Below are positions 1 to 7,194 of a stretch of DNA of 11,941 nucleotides, piece by piece; position 1 is the stretch's first letter, and each line of letters opens with the position of its first letter. Position numbers and translations under genes: made by a program. Below the pieces are notes generated by a model. That model ran no database searches. It was not told the DNA's origin and was given only the letters and a program-made list of their open reading frames with translations. The DNA comes from CAYMST01 sp964393115 (lineage in GTDB: Bacteria > Bacteroidota > Bacteroidia > Cytophagales > Cyclobacteriaceae): positions 1 to 11,941 of the forward strand of contig CAYMST010000145.1 of the NCBI GenBank assembly GCA_964393115.1, written 5' to 3'.

Positions 1-453
1 TTTAAAAGCAATCATTTTTTTGATCACCGGTTGACTTTCGCCATAAAAAGGTAAATCTGCCCAGTAAAGTTGGTAGTACCTTTTTGAAGCATTTTTCCAG
101 TCTTCCGAATTGTAAATATTTCTGTTTGCCAGGATAGAGGTAACTCTAACGGTTTCTTTGTATAATTCTATTAAGGCCGCACGTTCCTTGATAAAGTCTT
201 CTTCATTTTTAGCCCAACTTTTAATACTCTGGTCATAAGAAAAGACTTTGATTAAACGAAGCTTTCTTAGCCATAAGTTAGGATCCGACGTTTCAGTAGC
301 CAACAGATATGAATCCATTAACTTTTGTTCTTTTGCAGCTTTTGCGTTGAACTTTTCCAGTTTTAGCTTTCCATAGTCTATCACTAAGAATGAAATTATG
401 GCACCAAGGGCTGCTATGCCCCACTTCAATAATTCGATTTCTGCTGGAGTCAT
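1..453 (-). CDS. Membrane-anchored protein of unknown family, C-terminus beyond window edge
   Basis: The frame is open for 151 codons from an ATG at 453 to the window edge, so the gene is partial and its stop is not visible. An in-frame TAA lies two codons upstream of the ATG, which fixes this start. The protein begins MTPAEIELLKWG, then has one hydrophobic segment at about residues 10-26 that reads as a single membrane helix. It is followed by a basic, charged and probably helical region (GKLKLEKFNAKAAKEQK) with many Trp and Tyr residues further on. There is no signal peptidase site, so it is probably an N-terminally anchored inner-membrane protein. I do not recognise the family. A 12-bp palindrome sits 15 bp upstream of the start. 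The gap of 137 bp from the preceding gene suggests it may have its own promoter. Confidence 0.72.
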   Translation of the reverse strand, partial: MTPAEIELLKWGIAALGAIISFLVIDYGKLKLEKFNAKAAKEQKLMDSYLLATETSDPNLWLRKLRLIKVFSYDQSIKSWAKNEEDFIKERAALIELYKETVRVTSILANRNIYNSEDWKNASKRYYQLYWADLPFYGESQPVIKKMIAFK

Positions 454-467
454 TATTTACAGTGGTT

Positions 468-479
468 TGGTTATAACCA
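468..479. promoter_or_regulatory. 12-bp perfect palindrome upstream of the partial gene
   Basis: TGGTTATAACCA is a perfect inverted repeat without a spacer, located 15 bp upstream of the ATG at 453. Its symmetry and position fit an operator for a dimeric regulator. A 12-bp palindrome can also arise by chance in AT-rich sequence, and no regulator is encoded nearby. Confidence 0.25.
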
Positions 480-590
480 TATTGAGTGACATACTTCAGT
501 TTTTTTACACCGTTCGATTCTTTACGAATATAAGTGAAATCCGACTTTAGGCTAAAAAAGATCAGTTATGAATCTTACAGGCTAAAATGG

Positions 591-1292
591 TTACACTTTA
601 ATGATTTTTCCGCGAATTTCTTTTCCACTATTCATAATTAATAGACTGAAGAGCGCGGTTTGATGAGTTTCCAGTTTACTTACGTCAATCGAAATCTTAT
701 TATTACCACTTTTTACCGAAACTAGTTGTTCATCTATGATCATTCCTTTTAAGTCATAGATTTGAATTCGTGCTTCTGTAGTCTCTTGGTATTGAAACTC
801 GATATAGACTAAATCTTTTGCGGGAACTGGATATATACTTATATCGGCTTCATCAAGGTTTAGGACGTTATTGTCATTGGCTTCTATACTTTGATAGCTT
901 TCGAGAGTTCTACTATTATTTAGACTAGAAATCTCGAAAAGTACTTCAGCCCCTTTCTCAATTGTCAATGCGTCCTCTAAAAAAATATCTGATGTAGCTT
1001 GAATTGTTAAGCCGTCTTCGGATGAAGGTATAGTTGGTGAGTTGGGTATGTTCTCACGTGCGAGAACTATCTCTTCTTTATCTTCTACATATTCATTATT
1101 CGTAGAAGTATAGGTCGCAACCCCTGATCCAATCACTAGGGTTTCACATGTGGTTTCAAGTTCATTTCTGACCAATGCTTCGTTTGGCGAGTTATCGTTT
1201 ACGACGTAGAAAGAGCAGATAAAATGTTTATGTTGCTGAGCAAAACAGTGAGTGCATAAAGCAACACCTAGAAATAAATAAATAGCTTTCAT
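591..1292 (-). CDS. Secreted protein with T9SS C-terminal sorting domain
   Basis: This 233-residue protein starts with a clear signal peptide (hydrophobic residues 4-13, likely cleavage around CFAQ/Q at 19-20). The middle (about 95-123) includes LTIQATSDIFLEDALTIEKG followed by AEVLFEISS, which resembles the short beta-repeat segment common before sorting domains in Bacteroidota surface proteins. Residues 151-233 form a type A T9SS sorting domain: YPVPAKDLVYIE at 154-165, an IYDLKG turn at 178-183, and a terminal basic GKIIKV. In that system the domain directs transit across the outer membrane and is then cleaved, with the cargo attached to the surface or released. The rest of the mature protein is short and has no recognisable enzyme or binding domain. 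It lies 5 bp after the upstream gene, so it is co-transcribed with it and with the GH10-like gene. Confidence 0.88.
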   Translation of the reverse strand: MKAIYLFLGVALCTHCFAQQHKHFICSFYVVNDNSPNEALVRNELETTCETLVIGSGVATYTSTNNEYVEDKEEIVLARENIPNSPTIPSSEDGLTIQATSDIFLEDALTIEKGAEVLFEISSLNNSRTLESYQSIEANDNNVLNLDEADISIYPVPAKDLVYIEFQYQETTEARIQIYDLKGMIIDEQLVSVKSGNNKISIDVSKLETHQTALFSLLIMNSGKEIRGKIIKV

Positions 1293-1297
1293 TAAAC

Positions 1298-2161
1298 CTA
1301 CTTTTGATTGTTTTCTACGTCTTTCAATCTATTTTCCAGGTCTAAAATATAGAGCGTTAACTCTTCTATTTTTCGCAAAAGTGTTTCATTCATCTTGGCT
1401 ACATCGTACCCTTTTTCTTCCATTTCTGCTGCTGGAGGTACTTCGGGTAAATGTTTGTTTTTTTGAACGAATGACCGCAATTCCGCATAACTTCTTAGTT
1501 TGTAATCTTCCTCAAACACGTAATCTGCCCCGACAACTTCGGTTATATGAAGCTTATCTGTTTCAATTCCATCTTTTACATATAACCGATATTTGTTTAC
1601 GCTACTCGAGTTAAGGGTAATATTATTGGATAATCTCATTACAACTGTTCTGCTGTCATTATCAATACCTCCTTTGACAAAAACTAAATCACCTTCTTTT
1701 TCCCCGGATGAAAGTCGGTTAATATTCCAAAAGTTGTTTTCATAGTTTCCTATTCTTACGCCTATAGTAGTATTGAATACGCCTTCTGAGTCAAAACGGA
1801 ATAAATTAGTTCGATTGTTTCCGTCGTTTTTAGCCGAGAGGATTAAGTCCCCATTTCCTAAACCGTGTTTAAGCCTTTTAAAATCCCAAAAATGATTGTC
1901 TTTTCCTCCAATTCGCAAGGAAGCTTTTGCGTTTAGAATGCCTTCTTCAGTTAAGATAAGACGAACTGACTCCCCATTAGCGGCACCACCAAATTGATTA
2001 TAAAAAAACAAACCGTTACCTGTGGGGTCTCTTACGATGTTCCAGTAAGACAGAGTCGGTGTTTTGCCGATTTTCATGCCTTCGTGTGTGAAATGTCCGC
2101 AGTCTTGTGCCTGTATCTTCATGAAGCATATTAAGGCAAATAGTAAAAATGTAGTTTTCAT
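1298..2161 (-). CDS. Secreted repeat protein with tail-fibre-like C-terminus
   Basis: The protein has 287 residues and a signal peptide (residues 1-18, ending KIQAQ/D). Residues about 27-176 contain three imperfect copies of a unit of roughly 45-50 residues: an RIG or KIG start, then a W-containing segment (SYWNIVRD, NHFWDFKRL, NNFWNINRL), a Gly-rich turn and a closing beta strand. The C-terminal part matches a pattern very common in Bacteroidota: GADYVFEEDYKLRS, then KNKHLPEVP, a MEEKGYDV segment, MNETLLRKIEELTLYILDLE and a short coiled coil to the end. This arrangement resembles phage tail-fibre-like or S74-type trimeric surface proteins, but no self-cleavage residues can be identified confidently. 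It begins 4 bp after the GH10-like gene and ends 5 bp before the T9SS cargo gene. The likely role is a structural or adhesive extracellular protein. The surface-anchoring route is unclear because it has no sorting domain of its own. Confidence 0.85.
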   Translation of the reverse strand: MKTTFLLFALICFMKIQAQDCGHFTHEGMKIGKTPTLSYWNIVRDPTGNGLFFYNQFGGAANGESVRLILTEEGILNAKASLRIGGKDNHFWDFKRLKHGLGNGDLILSAKNDGNNRTNLFRFDSEGVFNTTIGVRIGNYENNFWNINRLSSGEKEGDLVFVKGGIDNDSRTVVMRLSNNITLNSSSVNKYRLYVKDGIETDKLHITEVVGADYVFEEDYKLRSYAELRSFVQKNKHLPEVPPAAEMEEKGYDVAKMNETLLRKIEELTLYILDLENRLKDVENNQK

Positions 2162-2165
2162 ATTT

Positions 2166-4316
2166 TTATTTTTCGGTTATGCTAATTTGAATGTTCTCAC
2201 CAAACGTAATAATCAACTCACTGTGCTTATCAATTGATTCAAGATTGGATTGGAAAATCACCTCTCCGTTATTATTCGTGATAACGAATTCGTAACTCCC
2301 TTTGAATATTCTTTCATACTCATTTCTGGTATTACCATTGATTTCAAAGCTCTCATTTGTCATCCATTTTTCGGTCATTAATTGTCTAAACCAATCTATC
2401 CCTGCTCTTGGCACTAATCCCTCCGGAGTCGCTTTGTAAAAAGAAGCGTTTGGTCTCCAATGAAGTTGGCGCATTTTAGGAGGAGACTGATTATCTGGCA
2501 TAAAGTCTGCAATTCCCCAAACTACAATGCCGTTTACGTCAGGATGGCTGAAGAAAGTTGTTAATAGCGTTTTAGAATCATTCATTTGAATCGAATTAAG
2601 CTCGTCTTGATCTATGTTGGGATACCTATCCTCGAGCTGAGAGAAATCAATTTCATTATCATAAACTACGTCGTCTTGATTGTTCTTTTTCTTAATACCA
2701 TAATCAAACTCTGTGATTTGTAGTGATAACTCGGGAAAAGATCTTTTTAGCTCATAAAGCCTGTTTAGCGCGTATCCGGCTGAATGGTCTTTTTTGAGAT
2801 TGCCATCTTTATACATATCATTAAATACATAATGAGACTGTAGTCCTATTCCTGTAAGCCCGAGATGTTCAAGTTGCTTTATTTTTTCAATGTAGTTCTT
2901 TAGGTGATTGGTGTTGCCATAAAGTACAAAATCCTCGTTTAAATAGAGTTCACAATTATTACACTTTAATGCTACCCGGTCAAATAACGGCTCATAAAAT
3001 TCTGATACGGGATTGTCGAAATTATGGTTAATGCAATTTATACATGAATTCAGGTCCTTAGTCGACTCCAAATCTTTTATCGGGTGGTTTAGAATGTCCC
3101 ACTCAGTGATATATTGACTCCAGTCGGTTTCTGTAAATGTTGTGTTCAGAGTTTCAAACCTTTTGTCGACCATATTAAGGACTTCTGTTTTTATTTTCGC
3201 AAGGCAATCAGCATCTCGACGTGGAGGAACACAAACCTCAAAGCCACTACTTGGTGGATTATTTGAAAAGAAGTGTGTCAAGTTTTCGGCAATAATTGAA
3301 TGTCCCCTCACTTTAAACCCTTTCTCAAAGAGTTTATCAAGGTTTTTTAAGAATAAGTTCATGCCGGTGACCGCATTTGCATTATTTTCGGTACCAGTGG
3401 AATATCTTTTTACGTTCTGGAAACGAAATCTACCCTCTGGAACAAGTTTATTGAAACCCAAATCTTCTATTTCTTCTATGTAACCCGTGATATGAGAGTC
3501 GTTGAAATGAAGATCGTCTGTTGTATTGAAATCAAGTCTATCTTCTTTAATGGCTGTACCGAAGCTGAAATGATGTTTCTTTTGTTTAATAGTTAGATTC
3601 AAGCCTTCGGGTATATTATCTCCTTCATATCTTATGTCAAGATCTACTTTACGATGCTTGATGATTCTTGCCTCTGCTGAGGGCATGATTATGTTTTGGT
3701 CTAGGTGTTTATAATCATAAGTTTCGGTATCATTTTTGTTATAGAAACTCACGTTCCCGTATAGGTAAGAACCAAAATCTCCTAATGCACAATTTGCTAA
3801 TTCGGGATACGTTTGAAGGGCTTCGTTGTAGAACTTGAAAGCAGCCTCCCAAGAGTTTACATCATTGTTTTGAAGTTCGTAGCCGCTCAAGATACTTCTT
3901 AACTCTTCGCAAGTAAATTTGTAATCTTCACAATTAGCATTGGATTTACAGTGTAGTTTAAACTTGACGTGTAAGTAGTCGCTTTCAACAACTTTAGTTT
4001 TTGTCTGGTCTTCATAAACAATTAGGTTTATATACCCTTCACCATGTTTACCAATATCACTGTTTTCGGTTGCCCACCTAATTTTAATATTTCTAAGACC
4101 GGAACCTTCTCGCTGGCCTTCTATATTTCCTCCATACACAACCCATTTAAAATATCCTGATAGAGTGGGAACTGTCGAATAATCATACAACCCATCATAA
4201 AATGGGGATCGTTCGCCTATGATTTCTTGCGCTAAAGTCGAACTACTACTGGAAAAAAAGAGGACAAGTAGGAAAAGTAGTCTTGATTGAGCAGTCAAAG
4301 TAGTTTTCGTTTTCAT
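2166..4316 (-). CDS. GH10-like secreted protein with PKD-like domain and altered active site
   Basis: The protein has 716 residues with a signal peptide (hydrophobic run about 13-22, cleavage near TLAQ/E at 30-31). Residues about 53-120 look like a PKD-like Ig fold (KWVVYGGNIEG, then RNIKIRW). A beta segment at 223-256 ending HHFSFGTAI is the usual entry into a glycoside hydrolase family 10 barrel. GH10 landmarks follow: LVPEGRFRF at 291-299 (PENEMKW in xylanases), RGH at 337-339, WDILNHP at 406-412, GIGLQSHY at 489-496, ITEFDYG at 534-540 and VVWGIAD at 598-604. Family GH10 cleaves xylan-type glycans with two glutamates. The nucleophile Glu536 is present, but the acid/base Glu of WDxxNE is His411 (codon CAC). 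The Asn of PENEMKW and the Trp and His after RGH are also changed. A C-terminal beta segment (about 650-716) resembles that of plant-type GH10 proteins. Two CxxC motifs (425-428, 452-455) lie inside the catalytic region. It may bind sugar without retaining hydrolysis, or use altered chemistry. It is first in a run of three secreted-protein genes. Confidence 0.85.
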   Translation of the reverse strand: MKTKTTLTAQSRLLFLLVLFFSSSSSTLAQEIIGERSPFYDGLYDYSTVPTLSGYFKWVVYGGNIEGQREGSGLRNIKIRWATENSDIGKHGEGYINLIVYEDQTKTKVVESDYLHVKFKLHCKSNANCEDYKFTCEELRSILSGYELQNNDVNSWEAAFKFYNEALQTYPELANCALGDFGSYLYGNVSFYNKNDTETYDYKHLDQNIIMPSAEARIIKHRKVDLDIRYEGDNIPEGLNLTIKQKKHHFSFGTAIKEDRLDFNTTDDLHFNDSHITGYIEEIEDLGFNKLVPEGRFRFQNVKRYSTGTENNANAVTGMNLFLKNLDKLFEKGFKVRGHSIIAENLTHFFSNNPPSSGFEVCVPPRRDADCLAKIKTEVLNMVDKRFETLNTTFTETDWSQYITEWDILNHPIKDLESTKDLNSCINCINHNFDNPVSEFYEPLFDRVALKCNNCELYLNEDFVLYGNTNHLKNYIEKIKQLEHLGLTGIGLQSHYVFNDMYKDGNLKKDHSAGYALNRLYELKRSFPELSLQITEFDYGIKKKNNQDDVVYDNEIDFSQLEDRYPNIDQDELNSIQMNDSKTLLTTFFSHPDVNGIVVWGIADFMPDNQSPPKMRQLHWRPNASFYKATPEGLVPRAGIDWFRQLMTEKWMTNESFEINGNTRNEYERIFKGSYEFVITNNNGEVIFQSNLESIDKHSELIITFGENIQISITEK

Positions 4317-4838
4317 CTATTTCTGATTTGAGTGAAGGTGGCCTGTCTTATTGTGTAAGTGATTAAGTAGTCCATGAGGAACCTAGTTTATTAAACAATT
4401 CAATTTTACCGACCTTCGGAACTATCACTAGAGCCGGTTAAATGCTGAGGTACTATTTTCCGTTTATTGAAGCCGTTGCATGTAGCAAGGACAAATCAAT
4501 TGCATGCGTTTTCTTGAGCGGAATAACCGTGGAAGAAAACAAGGTCTTCTATACATGAAATGTGTAAAGAGCTGAAATTCTCGTTTTGAAAAGGGGCTTT
4601 ATAAATCCCATTCTTCGCTTGGTGCGCAAAACTCATTATGCCATCTAGAGGTAAGATTATATGTAGTCCAAACATTTTACAATAGTTCACAAGTTCTTTA
4701 ATAAGCTTGATGTCGTTCGATTTCAAGCTATTATTAAACAATTTAAAGATTTAATATTGTAAATGTAGTGTTTATTAGGTTTTTTTAACAATTTCTTTTA
4801 AGAAATGTGTTTTCAGTCTTAGTGAATTATTTTGTTGT
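4317..4838. other. 522-bp intergenic region without a convincing gene
   Basis: This stretch separates the broken DUF922-like gene from the GH10-like operon and must carry the operon's promoter if it has its own. An 81-codon frame at 4741 down to 4496 needs a TTG start, resembles nothing I know and is probably fortuitous. A perfect inverted repeat ATTTCTT-TT-AAGAAAT lies at 4791-4806 but lacks a following T-run on the minus strand, so it is not a standard terminator. On the minus strand a TTG followed after 21 bp by TACATTTA (about 4761-4792) is one base from the Bacteroidota -7 consensus TAnnTTTG with an acceptable -33 spacing. It is a weak promoter candidate far from the GH10-like start. Confidence 0.4.
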
Positions 4839-5432
4839 TTATTTTCTCTTCTTCTTCTTTTTCGGAGGCTTGCATGTTTTACAAAAGTCTGAAAGAGCCT
4901 CAATTTCATTCAAGACCGTATCGTGCTCTTGCTGTAGTATATCCTGATGCTTTCCAAAGTCTGTCTTTTTCAAAACCCGTGCATTTTCGGCATTAAGTTC
5001 TTGATGTAGCTTTTCATAAATGGGCTGGTAAAAACTAGCACTTGAGAATGCTCCCTTTTGTTCATAAAGTTGTTGTCTGAGTTTTCGAGAATAAAGCTCC
5101 GTTCAGTCAAAGCTGAACTGTGCATAAGCAACTAGTTGCTCTGCCATTACCGAATCTGGGGCGACTATAACGGCTGCTGATTTATTGAAGGTTGTTTTTA
5201 CTTTAGAGTTAAAGTTTTTGGTAAACATAAACTCTCCGTTGCTCATGTTAAAGTTGAAGTTCATGTTGGTGCCTGAGTATATAGTGTAGGAGTTAAGCTT
5301 CGGATTAATTTCGGTTTGTGGGGACTGGAAGTTCTTTAATTTCAGCTGTGTAATGGATGTCCATTCTATAATTTGCTGAGCGTTGCTTGATAAATACAAG
5401 GTGAATAATAGTGTGTTAAGTAAGACTTTCAT
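4839..5432 (-). pseudogene. DUF922-like secreted protein, interrupted by an in-frame TGA
   Basis: An ATG at 5432 opens a 109-codon frame with a signal peptide (ending SSNAQ/Q, residues 1-19) that stops at TGA (5103-5105). The same frame then stays open for 87 more codons to a TAA at 4839-4841. The joined product of 197 positions reads as one protein: after VMAEQLVAYAQFSFD and the stop come TELYSRKLRQQLYEQKGAF, a helical region, and DFCKTCKPP followed by a lysine-rich end. From memory, DUF922-type proteins have the sequence HFDITELYARKLR here, so the stop replaces an Ile/Leu-type position; a TTA-to-TGA change would suffice. The WTSITQLKLKNF segment near the N-terminus and the VAYAQ helix also fit that family, although its HExxH-like residues are absent. 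The sequence downstream of the stop shows no further damage, which suggests a recent nonsense mutation, a sequencing error or readthrough. The function of the family is unknown. Confidence 0.82.
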
Positions 5433-5537
5433 GTTTACTTTCTAGTTAATAGTAATAGGCGATAAAGTTAGTAGTTTTTGATTAACATTCGTTATTTGAA
5501 AAGGACGTTTAACCTTAAATCAGCCTCACGCGTTTGT

Positions 5538-6236
5538 TTATCTCGGAAAAGCACCATCATTGATGTCGATGCATGTGCCATTTATATAGCTGGGGCTTTC
5601 GTGAGCAAGCCAAAAGATAGTTTTGGCTATTTCTTCAGCGCTGGCAAAACGGCCGGAGTGTACACGTTTTAGAAATGACTCCTGCCTGTATGTCGGTATG
5701 GAATCTATCATGTCGGTAACCACGATTCCCGGCGCTACTGCGTTGATGAGTATCCCATATTTTCCTAACTTTTGAGCAAAGCTCTTCGTCATATTGATCA
5801 TGCCCGCTTTTGAGACTCCGTACCAAATGTCGGGATGACCAATTTGCCCTGCTATTGACGCTACGTTGACCACTCTCCCTTGCTTTCTGGCAATCATTGA
5901 CTTCGAAAAGTGAGTGATCAATTCAATAGGAGCTTCTATGTTGACTTTTAATAGCGTATCTTTTTTTTCATCAGGGTAGTGCGTATAGTCACACGTATTC
6001 ATGATTCCGGCGTTGTTAATAAGGATATCAACATGACCAATACTGGCGACTAAGTCAGGGATTTTTTTTACCTCCTTGAGGTCAAATTCTATACAGGTGC
6101 AATTTGGGATTTTTTCCATCTTAGAAAAGTCCCTAGCGACGACGGTGACCGAACAACCGGCATCGACCAGAAGCTTTGTTGCTTCTAGTCCTATGCCTTT
6201 ATTGCCACCAGTGATTAAGGCGTGCTTTCGAATCAT
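5538..6236 (-). CDS. Short-chain dehydrogenase/reductase (classical SDR)
   Basis: This 232-residue protein is a full-length classical SDR, a soluble NAD(P)H-dependent oxidoreductase with a Rossmann fold. Visible motifs are the dinucleotide-binding TGGNKGIG at 9-16, an Arg after the second strand (VVAR, about 32-35) that favours NADP(H), NNAG at 74-77, Asn99, the catalytic Ser127 in VASIAG, Tyr139 and Lys143 in YGVSK, and the PG motif at 169-170. The end (GTCIDINDGAF) matches the usual GxxIxVDGG region. It resembles FabG-like reductases, but the substrate cannot be named. It is separated from the biosynthetic run upstream by 235 bp containing a structured repeat-like element, so membership of that operon is possible but unproven. 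The ATG at 6236 is followed directly by the glycine-rich strand, as expected for the family. Confidence 0.93.
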   Translation of the reverse strand: MIRKHALITGGNKGIGLEATKLLVDAGCSVTVVARDFSKMEKIPNCTCIEFDLKEVKKIPDLVASIGHVDILINNAGIMNTCDYTHYPDEKKDTLLKVNIEAPIELITHFSKSMIARKQGRVVNVASIAGQIGHPDIWYGVSKAGMINMTKSFAQKLGKYGILINAVAPGIVVTDMIDSIPTYRQESFLKRVHSGRFASAEEIAKTIFWLAHESPSYINGTCIDINDGAFPR

Positions 6237-6338
6237 AGTGTTTCTATTGTGACATCCATTTTCTCGCGGTCTTTATGTGAGGAAATGAAGTATTTGTTTT
6301 TTTAAGTTTTAAAAAGGTCTCATGAGTAGACTCCAACT

Positions 6339-6433
6339 CTTTTCGTCGCGCTCTTGCGTTAAGGATCGAAAAGGAAATCCCGCAGCGATAGCGAGGAATT
6401 GTATTGAAGAGCCTGACCCGAAGGGGAACGCCC
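6339..6433. repeat. GC-rich structured intergenic element, probably dispersed in related genomes
   Basis: This segment between the barrel-protein gene and the SDR gene is richer in GC than its surroundings. It carries a 7-bp inverted repeat CTTTTCG/CGAAAAG (6339-6345 and 6367-6373), a GCGTT/AACGC pair at its outer ends (6356-6360 and 6427-6431) and a CCC-GAA-GGG mini-hairpin (6417-6425). On the minus strand it begins GGGCGTTCCCCTTCGGGTC and ends near ATCCTTAACGC. From memory, near-identical pieces occur in intergenic DNA of many Bacteroidota, so I call it a repeat; only one copy is in this window. Directly downstream of the barrel-protein stop it could also mark the 3' end of that transcript. 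Confidence 0.5.
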
Positions 6434-6471
6434 TAATCATGATGAAGCAGCGTTGGTTGCGTCAATACTGG

Positions 6472-7191
6472 TTAAAATGGAATGAAGACTGATGTTTTAT
6501 AAAACTCATCGGCAAGTCCCGCATCCGTGTTTAGGTTGGGGCCAGCAGACATCCTAAAGGCAATGCCATTGTCGAATTTTAACTTAACGGAACCTCCTAA
6601 CCACTGGTACAGGAGCGCTTCTGGTCCCCCCTCTGTTCGTGTGTTGTCCAGAGTTTCGTAAAAGGCACCGATGACGACACGCTTATTAATCTTAATACCA
6701 GGAGCTAACCAGTTCAATACAAAGTCCCGGGTTTGAATGTTATCATCTTCCCTAATGGATTTGTAGTAAGCGAGATAGCCTTCAAAGTCGAAAAGGTCAT
6801 CTCCATAATTGAGGTAGATGCTGGGGATGATTCCTTCTCCCACTTTTGTGCCTGGACTATTGGAAAGAAACTTACCAATAGCGAATCCCAAAGATGGATT
6901 GGCGTATAGCTTGTTGTTAAATAGTTTGAAGCCGACGCCGGCGGCTACTTCGACTAGTAAATCACTACCAGATTCTGGGTTGCCAAAGGCGGTGTTATTC
7001 CAAAAAATACTGTAAGTAGTGATGTCATACCCTTTTTTCGTTTCAAAGTTTCCAAAGAATATGGGGTAAAACCCAGCGGCACTATTTTGACTGATTTTTG
7101 TGGCAAAGGTGGCTTTGTTTTCAATTTCCTGACTGAAAGCGACACTTGCGAAAAGCAAGAGTATTGTGGTGTTGAGAATTATTCGTTTCAT
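6472..7191 (-). CDS. Predicted outer-membrane beta-barrel protein
   Basis: The 239-residue product has a signal peptide (residues 1-20, ending VAFSQ/E). It then has alternating short amphipathic beta strands with aromatic girdles (FYPIFFGNFE, TTYSIFWNN, LYANPSLGFAIG, SIYLNYG, LAYYKSI, VVIGAFYETL) and ends on Phe (TSVFIPF), as outer-membrane barrels commonly do. The strand count suggests a small barrel of 8 to 10 strands. It resembles a Bacteroidota family of uncharacterised barrel proteins (I think DUF6733, from memory). It starts 3 bp after the alpha/beta hydrolase stop, so it is almost certainly part of the same transcript as the ligase, carrier-protein and decarboxylase genes. That links the pathway to the outer membrane, but transport, sensing or simple co-regulation cannot be told apart. 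Confidence 0.82.
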   Translation of the reverse strand: MKRIILNTTILLLFASVAFSQEIENKATFATKISQNSAAGFYPIFFGNFETKKGYDITTYSIFWNNTAFGNPESGSDLLVEVAAGVGFKLFNNKLYANPSLGFAIGKFLSNSPGTKVGEGIIPSIYLNYGDDLFDFEGYLAYYKSIREDDNIQTRDFVLNWLAPGIKINKRVVIGAFYETLDNTRTEGGPEALLYQWLGGSVKLKFDNGIAFRMSAGPNLNTDAGLADEFYKTSVFIPF

Positions 7192-7194
7192 TAT

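Noticed and set aside
549..587. Direct repeat AGGCTAAAA at 549-557 and 579-587
   Set aside because: Two copies of 9 bp in AT-rich intergenic DNA are within chance expectation and have no associated structure.
4496..4741. 81-codon open frame on the minus strand
   Set aside because: It needs a TTG start, has no recognisable domain, signal peptide or family pattern, and lies in AT-rich intergenic DNA. It is treated as fortuitous.
4791..4806. Inverted repeat ATTTCTT/AAGAAAT as a terminator of the DUF922-like gene
   Set aside because: The stem is AT-only and is not followed by a T-run in the direction of transcription.
5103..5105. The in-frame TGA as a selenocysteine codon
   Set aside because: The homologous position is normally Ile or Leu, not Cys. 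The short imperfect pairing just downstream (GAGCTTT/AAAACTC) does not look like a bacterial SECIS element, and no selenocysteine genes are visible.
6235..6303. Short frame on the minus strand ending MDVTIETL and overlapping the SDR start by ATGA
   Set aside because: Only about 22 codons are open between stops, with no clear start or family resemblance, although the stop/start overlap looks coupled.
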